Origin: Branchiostoma floridae
Lineage: Eukaryota; Chordata; Leptocardii; Amphioxiformes; Branchiostomatidae
DNA length: 64,000 bases
Direction of reading: 5' to 3'
Assembly (NCBI RefSeq): GCF_000003815.2
Contig: NC_049984.1
Coordinates: 25,307,330 to 25,371,329, forward strand
The notes under the pieces were generated by a model. The model saw only the letters and a list, made by a program, of their open reading frames with translations, searched no databases and was not told where the DNA came from. Of the stretch, positions 8,646 through 21,107 are shown piece after piece. The stretch's first letter is position 1. Every line of letters begins with the position of its first letter. The position numbers were made by a program, and so were the translations under genes.

Positions 8646-11600
8646 TATCCAATACAATGTACGTTGGCCGTTATTGGAAGTACGTGGTTTACTAACCTGT
8701 GTATCATATTGTAATAGCCTGTAGTTTAGGTATGTACTTGTTTGCAACTCTATAGTCGGTAATTCTCTTTTGTATTCTAAATAAGTATGTAAATACTTTC
8801 ACCCAGCTCTTGAATGAAAATGTGGATGAGTAGATGATTTTGTATATATACTGTACATATTTCAATTTCTCTTTTAATCGTTTTCCTTAGGTCTTATATG
8901 TTGGAGCAAGTGGTTTTTATATTATGGCTAACACGCAATTCAGCCTTGGCTGCTAGCTGTTATCCACTCACTGTATTGTACTGTACTGTTAATTGTGAAC
9001 AATAAACCAAGTATATATATATAAAATACAAGTAATGTCTTGTACATGCATATTTCTAATCAGAAGTGGGAAGACACATACCTATTAATAGTATCTTTTG
9101 TTTTCAAGTGAATAGGTTTGGGAGATATCACTGCCATACCCTATTCAAATATCACGAATAGCATACAATAACGTTAAATTTTTCTAGTGCTTAGTTAATT
9201 GTTTATGTTGAATGGTGCTTCCTTTGACCTACATGTAAACAGACCTGGTGTGGCATCTGAACACCTGACAGTGTACAGGCTATTCTAGATTCATCTATTT
9301 CATATAGTCAACAAAAATGTTATACAATAGTTTGCTCATGTAATGTGAGATATACTTTTTATCTCGTTAAAATTTTTGTATATTATAATTTTTTTCATTA
9401 AGAGACGCATTAAGTGGTTTGCTACAGACACAGCTTTGACACGTTGGTCTATACATTTCAGAGAACGTCAATGTTTTTATAGCACGATGTTTTCACGGAA
9501 GCACTACATGTAAGTTTCAGAGGCAACTTATTGATCACCATATACTTATACTATTAGTCTATCCTAGGGTTGTTCAACATAGACGTCAGGTACAGTCTAT
9601 TGTACAATTTGATCTACACAACATGGAATTGCAATATCAGACAAAAGGCAGTGGTTATATATTGCCACAGGGGTCTGTTACCCCCTGTATGCTAGTTGTA
9701 AGTTTTTCTTTTCACCTAGCTTATTTTGTTAACTTTTTTTGGTAAGTTACTAGGACAACTTAAAAATTCTGAAAATTAGTCTGGTTGTTTGATGTGGATA
9801 GCCCTTATGCGTAGTTACAATTAATAAATATTTGCAGAGATCTTAATTTGCATTGAGATTATAAGTGTTTAATTACAATCCTTTGCCATTCTCATTATAT
9901 CATTTTAAAAAGTATAAGTCTGTCTATTTTAACAATACATGAACATTTACTTAGTAGCTACATACCACATTACAAAATGATGTCTTTGATAAATATATAC
10001 CCGGTAAGGGTTCATAGTAAACCGACCTGTATCTAATATACCAGTTGCAAATTTACAACGACCCGTCCTTGGTACTGAATGCCATCCCTGTACAGAATCC
10101 ATTCTAAAGGCTTAAATACTGCACTTGTGCCACATCTACGCCACCTTTGTATACGAAAGTAAACGGTTAATTTACGGTTACAGTTACAGCTGAACATTAC
10201 CTTTTTGAACTCACGAAGCTCGTTGACCTTGTGTCCTCTTGACTTGCCGACAATTTGACTATATGTACAATTCGGACACAACATCTGCAGACGTTGCACA
10301 CGCCGCTCCCTGCATGCAGCAGTCACCACCTAAGCTACCTGCCGATGGCTCTGGTACAGTTTACACCGCTTGTAGCTCGACGAGGCGTCCACGTTCTGAG
10401 GGAGGGATTGCTCCTGACCAGTGCTGGATCTGTCATGGTTAATCTGTCGAATCCGTCATTTCACTAGAGACTGCCCTTTTAATGTGTCTAAACCGATCGG
10501 GTCGGGGGTAGAGGGATTCTCGCATCGCTACTGAATTTTGTGGAAAAGAATTCGATGTATTAACGAATAATAGAACTGTCCTTTTACCGTCCTTTGTGTT
10601 ACAGATCTGCCTTTTCTTTCTTCTGATTGATGCATTTAAATAGGTTTGATCAGCATATATCTTTCCTCTCTTACTTACACACTTGGTGGTTCTGTTGGCT
10701 AAGGAAGTGGCGTTAGAGGCTACTCTACGTACCAACCTCGTAGAAAGTCATGTTAGAAGCACAGTCTTGTCATTGAGTCATTGAAGTAAGATTCGTCCGC
10801 CATCGTGGGTAATCTAATAGTATATATTTTCATCCCCATTAACTACTTTTGCCATTGTTAGGTTTAGGCCTGTCTACTTTACCTTTGAGTGTGGTACCCC
10901 CTGTAAGGGTTACAGGTAAGCGTTCGTCACGATAACGAGATTGCGTAACTGATAACTCGTGATATTAATTTCAAAGATTAACCCTTGTGGAAGGATATAG
11001 GACTCGTAGAAAACCAAACACCCTAAGGGCATCTTCTCTGGATAGTTTTAAAGAACACTTGCAGATAGATGTGCGGTTATTTTGTTTAAAACTATTCAGG
11101 ACAATTCCACAGCTTATGTATTTGAGTAAATAGAACATGCTTCAAACTATTAGCATCATGAACTATGAATTAGAATTGCAAATAAATCTGTGACGGTGTT
11201 CATGTAAGTCATTTGTATTTAAGAAGCAAGTGAGTTTCCATTTATATGGAAAAAACAACACAATGTGTAAAATGTATAATAGGACTTGGGCTGTAACACT
11301 GGTAACAGGCTATAATGCCAATACTCCAAGTACATTAGTGTGATTCAATTTCTAGACAAACGAAAGAGACATAGTTATTACTTGACCAAATTTATACAAT
11401 CAATCAGCTGTCTTCATCGCCCACGTATTTTCCTGACATTGTACACTAATTTTTCAACGGCTAAATTCAACACATTTGTTACACTAATCAAAACGGTATT
11501 ACTCAAGTCAAGTAATTTTGTTCTTGGCAAACTCTCAAAAGAGTGTTGTATGCATGTTTATACTGTCACTGATTGTACAGTTTGTATAATTTGTATAAAA

Positions 11601-13310
11601 TTTGCAGCTTTGTATTTCCTTGGTTCGCAAATGTGTGAACTAAAACGTTTGAGGTAAAAATATAAAAACAGGCATCGTAAAATAAGAGGAAATCTTGGCA
11701 TAAACCTTGTTCTATTGCTTGCATGTTTTCAATAAATCACTTTTTCTAGCACATTGACATTTATAAGATACGAGAACAAACTGTTAAATATCAAATTGGA
11801 GCCTACACAAATATCAAGTTGAGTTGGTTGTTTCACATGATCTTTCCATGTAGATATGAAGATAGATAAAAATCCTGCCTCGATTTACCTCACTTTACTG
11901 TAATGATACAATCAACACGAATGCTACATGGCAGTGTGATCTTATACAGCATCCAGGTTCTGAATAACAACTCGTTATCTGCAAAATCAGCAGACAATGC
12001 CGCACTGCTGTCGTGTGTAACATTGTACAAGTCATTGGTGAAATGTTGTTTCTGTTATACATTTATTTAAACCTGCTACTTACATGTAACTCGGCCCATC
12101 AAAAGGCAAATCTCATTACCCAGGCATTGATTTGCCAAGTAGGCCTGATGTGCAGTAAATCCTTTTTAAACACAGGTGTCTATGAAGCAAATGAGCGCAC
12201 ATGTTTGTTTTGCCATGTAAAATAAAAGTTATGTTTTGCTAAGTTGCCATGTAGAATAAAAGTTGTTCCTGTGCACAGTAGGAAGTAAAACCCTGCTATG
12301 AGCTATTCCTTGGCAGACCACAAGTACATGACAAGTATCAGTAATTTATTTACTCATAACAATAGTAATAGTACTTTCTGAGTCAAAAAAGGATGTATAA
12401 TATTACAGCAAAACGATACAGCGACTTCATGCTTGTCAAAGGAAGGAACATGTGATGGTGACAATAGCTCAACAGTTGTTGGCATCAAACATCAAGCCTT
12501 ATTTTCGTACATTGATTCATCCTTCCTTTCCTAACTTCCCTTCTCACCTTCCTTTCTCTCTACTTTATTCTCTTCGTTTGTTCTAACTTCCTAATAAAGA
12601 CTGCATCGTTTTATAAGATCGTTATTTTCATACTTTTTTTACCTCTTTTTGCCTTTCTTATTCTTTCTTCCTTTTTCATTCCTTCCTTCCATGTTTCTTG
12701 AGAACACATGGCTGCATTATTTTACTTAATTTAAAATCCACTGATTATTCTTCCTTCCTTTACTTCCTGCCTTCACCACTATTTTGGAACACCTTACTTA
12801 GATAAATCACTACAAATTAGAATCATTTCCTTCAATTTTACTTAGATAGATTACTACAAATTGGAATAATTTCCTTCAGTTTTTCACATAGATCAATCAA
12901 GGTACGGTCATTTTCAAGCTTATTTTGGAGCTTTGCAAATGTAGGCAAATGTAGCTTCACATCCTTGGTCACTCCAGCGTCCCTTTTCCACGTGAACTCC
13001 CCAGAGCCACTGCTTGCCAGTCTGTTGAAAACGCTATAATGTTCACCAAAGTTAAACACTTTCCAATACCGTGTGGTGTATGTCTCTTTAGCAACTGGGC
13101 AACAGCACTGTGCAATCAGCGATCATACTACATTAGGTAGTGGTGTGTGCCCAGTGCTGAGCAGAGACGCAGAACACAGTAATATGGGGATTTACACAGT
13201 ATTATGGGGATTTACATGGTTAAGGGCCCCAGTGTGGGCAGAACACAGTATTATGGGGATTTCCATGGTTAAGGGCCTCAGTGTGGGAAGCTATTGACGT
13301 TTTAAAATCA
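8646..13310. other. 3' untranslated region and non-coding flank of unit 1
   Basis: This is AT-rich and has no convincing coding exon. About 8646-10330 is clearly homologous to the flank of gene 2 at 47839-50150, for example 'agattcatcta', 'gtggatagcccttat' and 'aatttacaacgacc'. From about 10330 to 16270 there is sequence with no counterpart in unit 2, so it is either a roughly 6-kb insertion here or a deletion there. A CT-rich stretch of TTCCTTCC type lies at about 12520-12780. Short open frames here are not conserved between units. Confidence 0.6.
9001..9006 (+). promoter_or_regulatory. Candidate polyadenylation signal for gene 1B
   Basis: AATAAA lies about 355 bases after the stop codon. 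The nearer site used as a candidate in unit 2 (47968) is here changed to AATAAG (near 8780), so unit 1 would need this later signal. Confidence 0.4.
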
Positions 13311-14650
13311 ACTAGAGTTCCACGAACACATACCTTTGCCAAATAAACCAGGTTTGTTATGTAGAATGATGTCTGTAGACAAATGCGTTACTCATTTCAT
13401 TTTCTTTATAATTAAATGCTTGGAGTTGGTTTATAAAATTTCGGCATTTATTATGCAAATTAGATCCCAATTTACAATTAATTGATATCAAATTGTATCA
13501 AGCATTACTTAAGCTATCAGCATACCAAAAATCATGATGATCCTTTGATCCATTCTTGACTTATTCTCTTTCAAAGTCTTTAAATACACCTCTTACTCTC
13601 TTCCCTCTTTCTCAGTTACATATGTGACAACTTTGATGAAAGTACTATAATTGAATGCAGTGGATTTATGAACTTTTCCTAATCAATTATGCAAATTAGC
13701 TGTTAACTTGCATAATAAGTATCACATTATATAAGTCTTCATTTAGGCTATCTACATGCCGAAAATCATGACGATCCGTCAACACGTTAATATTTTCTCA
13801 TTAATTATGCAAATGAGATCATCATTTGCATGATAAATATGTATTGACATTTCTCTCTTTCTCAGCTACATATGTGACAAGTTTTAAAGCCCTATCATGG
13901 AATGTAGTGAATTTATAAAATATCCTCATTAATTATGCAAATTAGCTGTTGATTTGCATAATTGTTGTCTCATTATGTAGGTCTTCACTTACGCTACCTA
14001 CATACAAAAAAACATGATGATCCGTCAACATGTTCATATTTTCTCATTAATTATGCAAATGAGGTCATCATTTGCATAATTGATATCTGTCGACATTTCT
14101 CTCTTTCCCAGCTACATATGTGACAAGTTTGAAAGTCCTATCATGGAATGTAGTGGATTTATAATTTTTCCTCATTAATTATGCAAATTAGCTGCTGATT
14201 TGCATAATTAGTATACCATTATGTAAGTCATCACTCATTCTATCTACATACCAAAAATCATGACGATCCGTCAACACGTTGTAGAGTTATTCTCATCCAA
14301 AGTTTGAAAGGAAACCGGCGCCTGCAGTTCCAAAAAAGCCGCTAGGGGGCCCAAACTCACAGCACTTACTCTCTGCCTCGAGGGCTATCTACCACTTAAA
14401 AATCATGATCACAGCATGTCCAGAACACGAGATATCAAAAATTGAGGTTCTGCTGCAGTACCTTAGCAAGCCGCTAGGGGGCCCATTATCGAACTTGACC
14501 TTCGTTTTCCCGACTCCTACCCACCTACCAAATATCATCGGGATCCATCCAAGACTTCTTGAGTTATGCTGTTAACAGACAGACAGACAGACAGACACAC
14601 AGAAGACTCACAAGCCCAAAACATAACCTTAGCCATTCTGGCAAAGGTAA
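13311..14650 (+). mobile_element. CTAGAGTTC-family non-autonomous element, copy 1
   Basis: This is about 1.34 kb and closely matches the element at 19855-21107. It begins ACTAGAGTTCC and carries an imperfect inverted pair near its ends: ACCTTTGCC at 13332-13340 and GGCAAAGGT at 14640-14648. Inside are about three monomers of roughly 250 bp built on 'attaattatgcaaatKAG', then a segment with two copies of 'gccgctagggggccca' and an (ACAG)n run near 14575. No coding capacity is visible. Copy 1 keeps about 95 bp near 14230-14320 that copy 2 has lost. Confidence 0.75.
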
Positions 14651-15014
14651 TAATTGGGTAGAAAAATAAGTTATCAAAATTGAATACGTTTGAAATCGTG
14701 GTACAATCTAAAATAAACTAGCTAACAAAGAGCCACAGTCAGTATATCTGCTCGTTCTCTTTTCAAAGTCGTTTATTATACTGCAGGAGCAGAACAAGAA
14801 CAATATTTGTTTTGGTGAAATGAATAAATAAATAAATAACAGCGGTAGTTACGTTGTTGACAGAGTATGACCGGTGATTTCTTTTCTACTTTGAATCTTT
14901 CCTCTCACTTACGGCAGCGACACTTCTAAGGTTCATTTTTTCAGCTTGACGGCTTTTGTCAATATTCAACTTAAAGGTCATACTTTGTATTTCAACGAAC
15001 GTTCCATTTTTCAA

Positions 15015-15900
15015 TGATAATAATAATAACTTTATTGCAAACTCATGCCCGAAGGCTAATTGCAAAAATACATGTATGAAAGTACGATGATAATGATACA
15101 ATAACAAAGTGAACATTAAGTAAAATAGGAGTCATCAACTAGAGATACTTCTAATCTAAAATAAATGCTATTGGGTATTTCTTTTCTGCATACAGTGGAC
15201 CGGAGGATGAAATTTCCAACATTTTGGGAGACATATGCGTTGGGTGGTGCTAACAGGAAGACAGTTTTTTGTAGTTCGGTACGAAAAGCTCGGAAAAATT
15301 TTGATGACTAGTTTAAATAGTTTGTCTCTTTCGGTACTGTAGTGTGGACAATGACACATAAAGTGCATTTCTTCTTCCACTGCTTTTCCTATACAAGATT
15401 TACATATTCTCTGGTTAACAGGTAATTGTTTGTATCTACCTCTTTCTACTTCTAACGTATGTGCGCTTACTCATAGCTTACATATAGCTGATCTTATATC
15501 AAAGTCTTTGGTGTGTAGATAATTTTCCAAGGTGTACACAGATTTGAGATGCTTATACAATCTTAGTTTACCAGGATCAACAGATAGATTGTGGAGAAAA
15601 GTTTGTACGTACATGTAAGTAAAGTACAAATATGTTGCCTATCGAGGTCAATGTTGTCGTTATTCCAGATAAAGGACAAACCGCTATTGTTAAGTATTTC
15701 TTTTACACGAGATAACAGATTTTTCTTGTTGTTATACATATCAAGCATGTATTTTTGAGATAACAATGCGTCAGCTTGCAGTGGATTTGTATTGGTATCC
15801 AGTTGTCTAAGCCTTAACCAATATTTTATATGCCCTTCACACGAGAAAGAATGAGCCGAAATGCCGTCAGAATAACTATTCTTTGTCAATTCCTGTGTGT
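15015..15900 (-). mobile_element. LINE 3' fragment, minus strand
   Basis: Broken minus-strand frames encode the C-terminal part of a non-LTR reverse transcriptase protein. One has LRLRQLDTNTNPLQADALLS. A later one has a zinc-knuckle-like pattern, RICKSC followed by EEEMHFMCHC (C-x2-C...H-x3-C). The 3' end lies near 15016-15050, where a CAATAAAG reverse complement abuts an AAT microsatellite, a usual LINE tail. There are several stops and it is not functional. Confidence 0.65.
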
Positions 15901-16275
15901 TTGTAGTGCATTCTAGACATTCTCACTGCATTCCAGATATTTATTTGACCACATTCTGGCAGGATTTGAAGTAGCTTGCCGTTTTGGTTCTTCGTCGAAA
16001 GAAATCAGAATGTTTCGAATAATGTAGGAATGCCGTAGAATCCGGTCATTACTGCAGTAAGAATAGTTAGAATACACTTGGAATGCCGTTCGGTGTTTCT
16101 CCACTTCAAATACACCTCGAAAGTTTTGAGCACGACAAAAACGTTCGCGACGGCCCCAAGAATTAGCAGAAATATCTGGAACTGTGTGAGAATTTCTAGA
16201 CTGCACTACGAATTCCCAGGAATGCAAAGAATCGTCATTCTGACCGCATTCAGACTGATTCTCATGTGAATGGGG

Positions 16276-16649
16276 CTTAATGACTTACAGAGAGCGCACA
16301 GGATAAAAAAAGACGAGGAAGAAAAAGGAAAACGACATTAAGAAAAATCTGTCCTGTTGCACCAACAACAAACGTAAAGTCACCCTTCTTAGGAATATTG
16401 AGTGAAATATGGCCTTTGTTCTGCAGTTTTGCCCAGCCGAGCAACGTACAAGTTATGCACAACAAAACATATGCATGATAGAACATGGTGGTAAAAGTAT
16501 CGTAGTCTAAAATGTTATAATCATGATGTATACAATGTAAGAATAGACCAAATATTCCAAGGCTTTTGTTACTCAATTCATAAGTAGCTGGCTTATAAAC
16601 GGCGTTTTGCTAGTAGCCATATAAATGAACTCAGACAAACTTTGTTTTT
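16276..16649. other. Unit 1 flank homologous to 50290-51610
   Basis: This is non-coding and aligns with the unit 2 flank ('caccaacaac', 'tgttataatcatgatgta', 'cttataaacggcgttttgct'). It is useful because it retains the empty target sites of two insertions seen in unit 2 (50533-50770 and 50851-51545). Confidence 0.65.

Positions 16650-16708
<59 letters not shown>
16650..16708. repeat. (GT)n microsatellite
   Basis: About 29 uninterrupted GT dinucleotides. The open frame through it (Cys-Val repeats) is not a gene. Unit 2 has a short (CG)n/(TG)n run at the same place (about 51650-51665). Confidence 0.95.
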
Positions 16709-16710
<2 letters not shown>

Positions 16711-19193
16711 CCGTGTGTGCATTAATGTTTTTGTGTATGTCTGTTTACTTTCCGGATATTTGTGGTCAGCATAGCTTAAGAACGTTTAGATGGATCATAA
16801 TTATATTTGGTATGTGCGTAGGTGTTGGGAAGACGAAGTTCAAAGTCGACTTTGTGCTCCATCCACTCCAATGCTCATTGAGGAGCAAAGCTGACTTATA
16901 TGTCGCTTATAAAGTCTATAAGTCTTTAAGAGCATTGGTATTCCATGAAAAAACAAACATGTATACATATCATATACAATGTCAAAGTATACACATAGCT
17001 TTGACAATAGAACAGGTTTGCTACGGCACGGGTGGTCTATCTAATATCCAACAGACTTCATATATCGACGGCTCAATAAGGAAAGTTTACCGGTAATAAT
17101 GCACCACAAAACAAGCAAACGCAAACGAGGACAACAACTTCCGCTTCACAACCCTGTGCAACTAAAAGGTATTACACAGTCAACAGCCCTGCGGGGAATC
17201 CTATCCCCGCTAATACACGCTCCCGCCGCGTCCCACTGAGGGCTGATCGATTTATGACTTAAACTACCTCAAGCGCTGAGCTACTTTCTTTGTACAAATA
17301 ATGGGGGGGGGGGGGGTATTATTTTGATATCGTTTGAACATGGCGACCCCGCACAGGCTTCCCGGTAATAAAATAACTCCTCTAGCCGGCTGACACTCCT
17401 GGCGTACTATTGACTCTATTTGTGCAATTTCTACTATCAGAACACCGATCCACGGAGGCTAGTCCTATCCCACCCGGGGACATCGATGTACCTTGGACTG
17501 ACTCACCTGCAGACAGTCCTTTGTTCTTTCAACCTCGCCAAGCCCGTATCATGGAGGGTCTCCAAGCAGATATGGGGAGGGAAGGTCATGAGGTGTGACT
17601 TTACGAATAAGAATTGACACGCGTTTGTTGTCCATCAGAAGCGATCATATGCCCATACTAAATGGATGTCTTCGTCTTTTATCATCGTCCATGGATGCAA
17701 AGCATGTCTTTTAAGTTGGGTAGTATTATTTAAAGGTGGCTTAGCTTCGGTTAACATGCATGTAGAATATATGTATTTATTCCAACATATATCAAACATA
17801 ACGTAGAGGTATGACGTACTTTTTGGCGTCAGTTTGGCTTAGGCATTACAGCTTTATGTATGAAGCGGGTATCTCACACATAAATTGTGCCAAAGTTTGT
17901 TAGTATATTGCGCCAACTTTGCGGCTTTGTGCCAGTTTTTACTTGAAGTATCACTGACGTACAATCGAGCATTTTCGCATGAAACCCAGACTGAGCCAAA
18001 CAAAATGGTCTCGTTCGCCGAGAATGTCACATTTTCAGTTAAGGTACAAGAAAAGTTGATTGGAAATTGTAGTGTTGCCAATAAAAATCAATTTACTATG
18101 ATCTAAAATTCTTCAAAAAGTGATTTTTGGATGTTCGCTGGATAACTGCGAGTTTGTTGACATTTAAAAAGTCGCACTATCAGGTCACAAGTTGCTCCAC
18201 TTTCCGAATGGAGAGTGCAATTTGCGGCAGGCCGCTTAACTAGAGTTCCACTTCACACATTCACCAGATTTCTCTTGTTGATTATGCAAATAAGGCCCTC
18301 TTATGCATATGTTCTATGAGTTGATGATCTTGTCTCCCCACATAACGAAACTTGTTTTATCTGAAACGAGTTTGTTTAATGATCAACAAATGGTCTACAT
18401 AAATTGTGAAGAATATCAAGTATCAAATAAATGCCTGTCAATAACAGGTACGACAAGTATCAAATTCATGTCATGCTCCACTACGATATTTAATCCATCA
18501 ATTATTTTTCAAATGGTGTCATTTGCATAATTGAAATCAATTTTTGCTCTTTTCCAGGTTTCAAAGTTCTGTCATGGAACGCATGCAGCGGATTTTTGAA
18601 TTGGTATTTGTAGAATTATGTAAGTTAGCTATTGATTTACAAAGCTGACACCTTATTATGTCAGTCATAATTTGGGCTATCTACAAATAATTATTCATTT
18701 TAGCAGTCAATTTGGGAAAAGTTTAGGCCTTGTCAAGTAAGAACTCGTGGTGCGTTGTCATCTACCTTTAATGTTTACTCAAGAGATTACATTGACTTAA
18801 GATGGCGGACGAGGATGTTACTACTAACATCAAGTCAAAACATCACACACCTACATTGAAATTCCCACCTTACTATACTATAGCACCATCCCTAAAGGAA
18901 TACATCGTAAGATCATAGTTGTGGCGTGTTTACGAACGTTTACTGCTTTGTGCCTCAGACACATGACACCAAAGCATTGTTTACAACCGTATCGTTAAAC
19001 AAAGGTTGTTCAGCGTTGCTGTTGTCGACATGTCAAGCGTCAAGTTTCTATTGAAAACGCTTGTAACTCAAGTAGGAACGCCCATGGCCAGAAAAAATCA
19101 CTTGTAACTCAAGTAGGAAGGCCCATGTTCAGAACTTGTTGGTCGACCTACATGCTACTGCGTGTTGTTTCCTTGAGAGGTAAAACAAGTCAT
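16709..19193. other. Flank of unit 1 grading into the promoter region of unit 1.5
   Basis: No gene is seen. Blocks at about 16740-17090, 17395-17610 and 18700-19190 are homologous to 51670-52760 and 53340-55200, and to 27830-28320 and 28900-29470. They mark the junction between tandem units. A poly-G run lies at 17302-17316, and a diverged CTAGAGTTC-type repeat at about 18239-18620. Open frames in the shared block are not in a conserved frame between copies. Confidence 0.55.
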
Positions 19194-19291
19194 TATAATG
19201 ACGTAATTCGTCCTGAAGATCTGGAAAGGAGCCTCAGACGATTTCAGCTAATTTTGTAGCATCAGGCTGAGTCCTTTTAAGTTGTACCAGC
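19194..19291 (+). promoter_or_regulatory. Putative core promoter of orphan unit 1.5
   Basis: A TATAA at 19194-19198, in the context 'attataatgacg', lies 98 bases before the ATG. The matching boxes in units 2 and 3 are 103 and 114 bases before their ATGs. A CRE-like TGACGTAA overlaps just downstream. Conservation across the three units is the main support. Confidence 0.45.
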
Positions 19292-19318
19292 ATGTCAGAG
19301 GGAGCAACGGACACCGAG
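19292..19318 (+). CDS. Orphan first coding exon (MSEGATDTE)
   Basis: ATG plus nine codons end at GAG|GTAAGT, phase 0. It is homologous to the first exons at 29573-29590 and 55314-55340, and the start of the following intron is also conserved. No ANK exon follows before the next first exon at 29573, so this is a remnant of a lost unit or an alternative first exon for gene 2. Its phase 0 donor would fit the exon at 33758, giving a slightly longer N-terminus. Confidence 0.55.
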
Positions 19319-19854
19319 GTAAGTCAAGTTGACCTTGTTAGCATTTGCACTATGGGCCAAGGAGCCGATACAAAGGCATTGCAATAAACGTTCGAATTTT
19401 TACCATCTATTATCATAATACCGGTACGTTTACGACGATTTCTCTAGTCATACTGATTTGACAAATTGTCAACGCATCATTTTCTCCAGTTACATGTTGC
19501 TGTTATAGGCTACCCTTGCCACTTCTTCTGTGTAACTTTTCTGCCACTCTTGTCCTGCTAAAAGCGTAATATTGTAATTGTAACACGCCGCGGAATTACA
19601 CGGCGAACGGGCGCGTGGTTGGCAGGGGGTACAAAATACCGGTAGGAAGAAACACGGCACAATTAACTGCCGCTATGTACATTTATACATCCTCTGATGT
19701 TCCTTCCTTTTCTGTCAGTAAATGCATAAAACATAAACCTGCGTGAGCATACAAAATGTCATGAGAAAACGGACGTATACTGTCAAGAATTTTCATTTAA
19801 CTTCTGTCCGTCACAACCGCGATGACGTAACACTTCACTGCTAGCGTAGATATA

Positions 19855-21107
19855 ACTAGAGTTCCACGAACACATACCTTTGCCAAATAAACCAGGTTTG
19901 TTATGTAGAATGATGTCTGTAGACAAATGCGTTACTCATTTCATTTTCTTTATAATTAAATGCTTGGAGTTGCTTTATAAAATTTCGGCATTTATTATGC
20001 AAATTAGATCCCAATTTACAATTAATTGATATCAAATTGTATCAAGCATTACTTAAGCTATCAGCATACCAAAAATCATGATGATCCTTTGATCCATTCT
20101 TGACTTATTCTCTTTCAAAGTCTTTAAATACACCTCTTACTCTCTTCCCTCTTTCTCAGTTACATATGTGACAACTTTGATGAAAGTACTATAATGGAAT
20201 GCAGTGGATTTATGAACTTTTCCTCATCAATTATGCAAATTAGCTGTTAACTTGCATAATAAGTATCACATTATATAAGTCTTCATTTAGGCTATCTACA
20301 TGCCGAAAATCATGACGATCCGTCAACACGTTAATATTTTCTCATTAATTATGCAAATGAGATCATCATTTGCATGATAAATATGTATTGACATTTCTCT
20401 CTTTCTCAGCTACATATGTGACAAGTTTTAAAGCCCTATCATGGAATGTAGTGAATTTATAAAATATCCTCATTAATTATGCAAATTAGCTGTTGATTTG
20501 CATAATTGTTGTCTCATTATGTAGGTCTTCACTTACGCTACCTACATACAAAAAAACATGATGATCCGTCAACATGTTCATATTTTCTCATTAATTATGC
20601 AAATGAGGCCATCATTTGCATAATTGATATCTGTCGACATTTCTCTCCTTCCCAGCTACATATGTGACAAGTTTGAAAGTCCTATCATGGAATGTAGTGG
20701 ATTTATAATTTTTCCTCATTAATTATGCAAATTAGCTGCTGATTTGCATAATTAGTATACCATTATGTAAGTCCAAAAAGCAGTTCCAAAAAAGCCGCTA
20801 GGGGGCCCAAACTCACAGCACTTACTCTCTGCCTCGAGGGCTATCTACCACTTAAAAATCATGATCACAGCATGTCCAGAACACGAGATATCAAAAATTG
20901 AGGTTCTGCTGCAGTACCTTAGCAAGCCGCTAGGGGGCCCATTACCGAACTTGACCTTCGTTTTCCCGACCCCTACCCACCTACCAAATATTATCGGGAT
21001 CCATCTAAGACTTCTTGAGTTATGCTGTTAACAGACAGACACACACACAGACACACACACAGACTCACAAGCCCAAAACATAACCTTAGCCATTCTGGCA
21101 AAGGTAA
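19855..21107 (+). mobile_element. CTAGAGTTC-family non-autonomous element, copy 2
   Basis: This is nearly identical (well above 95% by eye) to 13311-14650, apart from an internal deletion of about 95 bp near 20770 and an ACAC expansion near 21040. The inverted pair is ACCTTTGCC at 19876-19884 and GGCAAAGGT at 21097-21105. It sits inside the first intron of the orphan unit 1.5. The high identity implies recent activity or gene conversion. Confidence 0.75.

Noticed and set aside
10033-10735. Minus-strand frames of about 98 codons
   Set aside because: The homologous region at 49857-50115 gives a different frame with no protein conservation, so it is non-coding flank.
16653-17096. 147-codon frame starting with a Cys-Val run
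   Set aside because: It reads through a (GT)n microsatellite; the rest has no similarity to a known domain and no counterpart frame in unit 2.
17446-17600. Shared PADxPLFFQxRQA reading in the upstream blocks of units
   Set aside because: The frame is interrupted by indels between copies and there is no start or splice context; conservation is explained by recent duplication.
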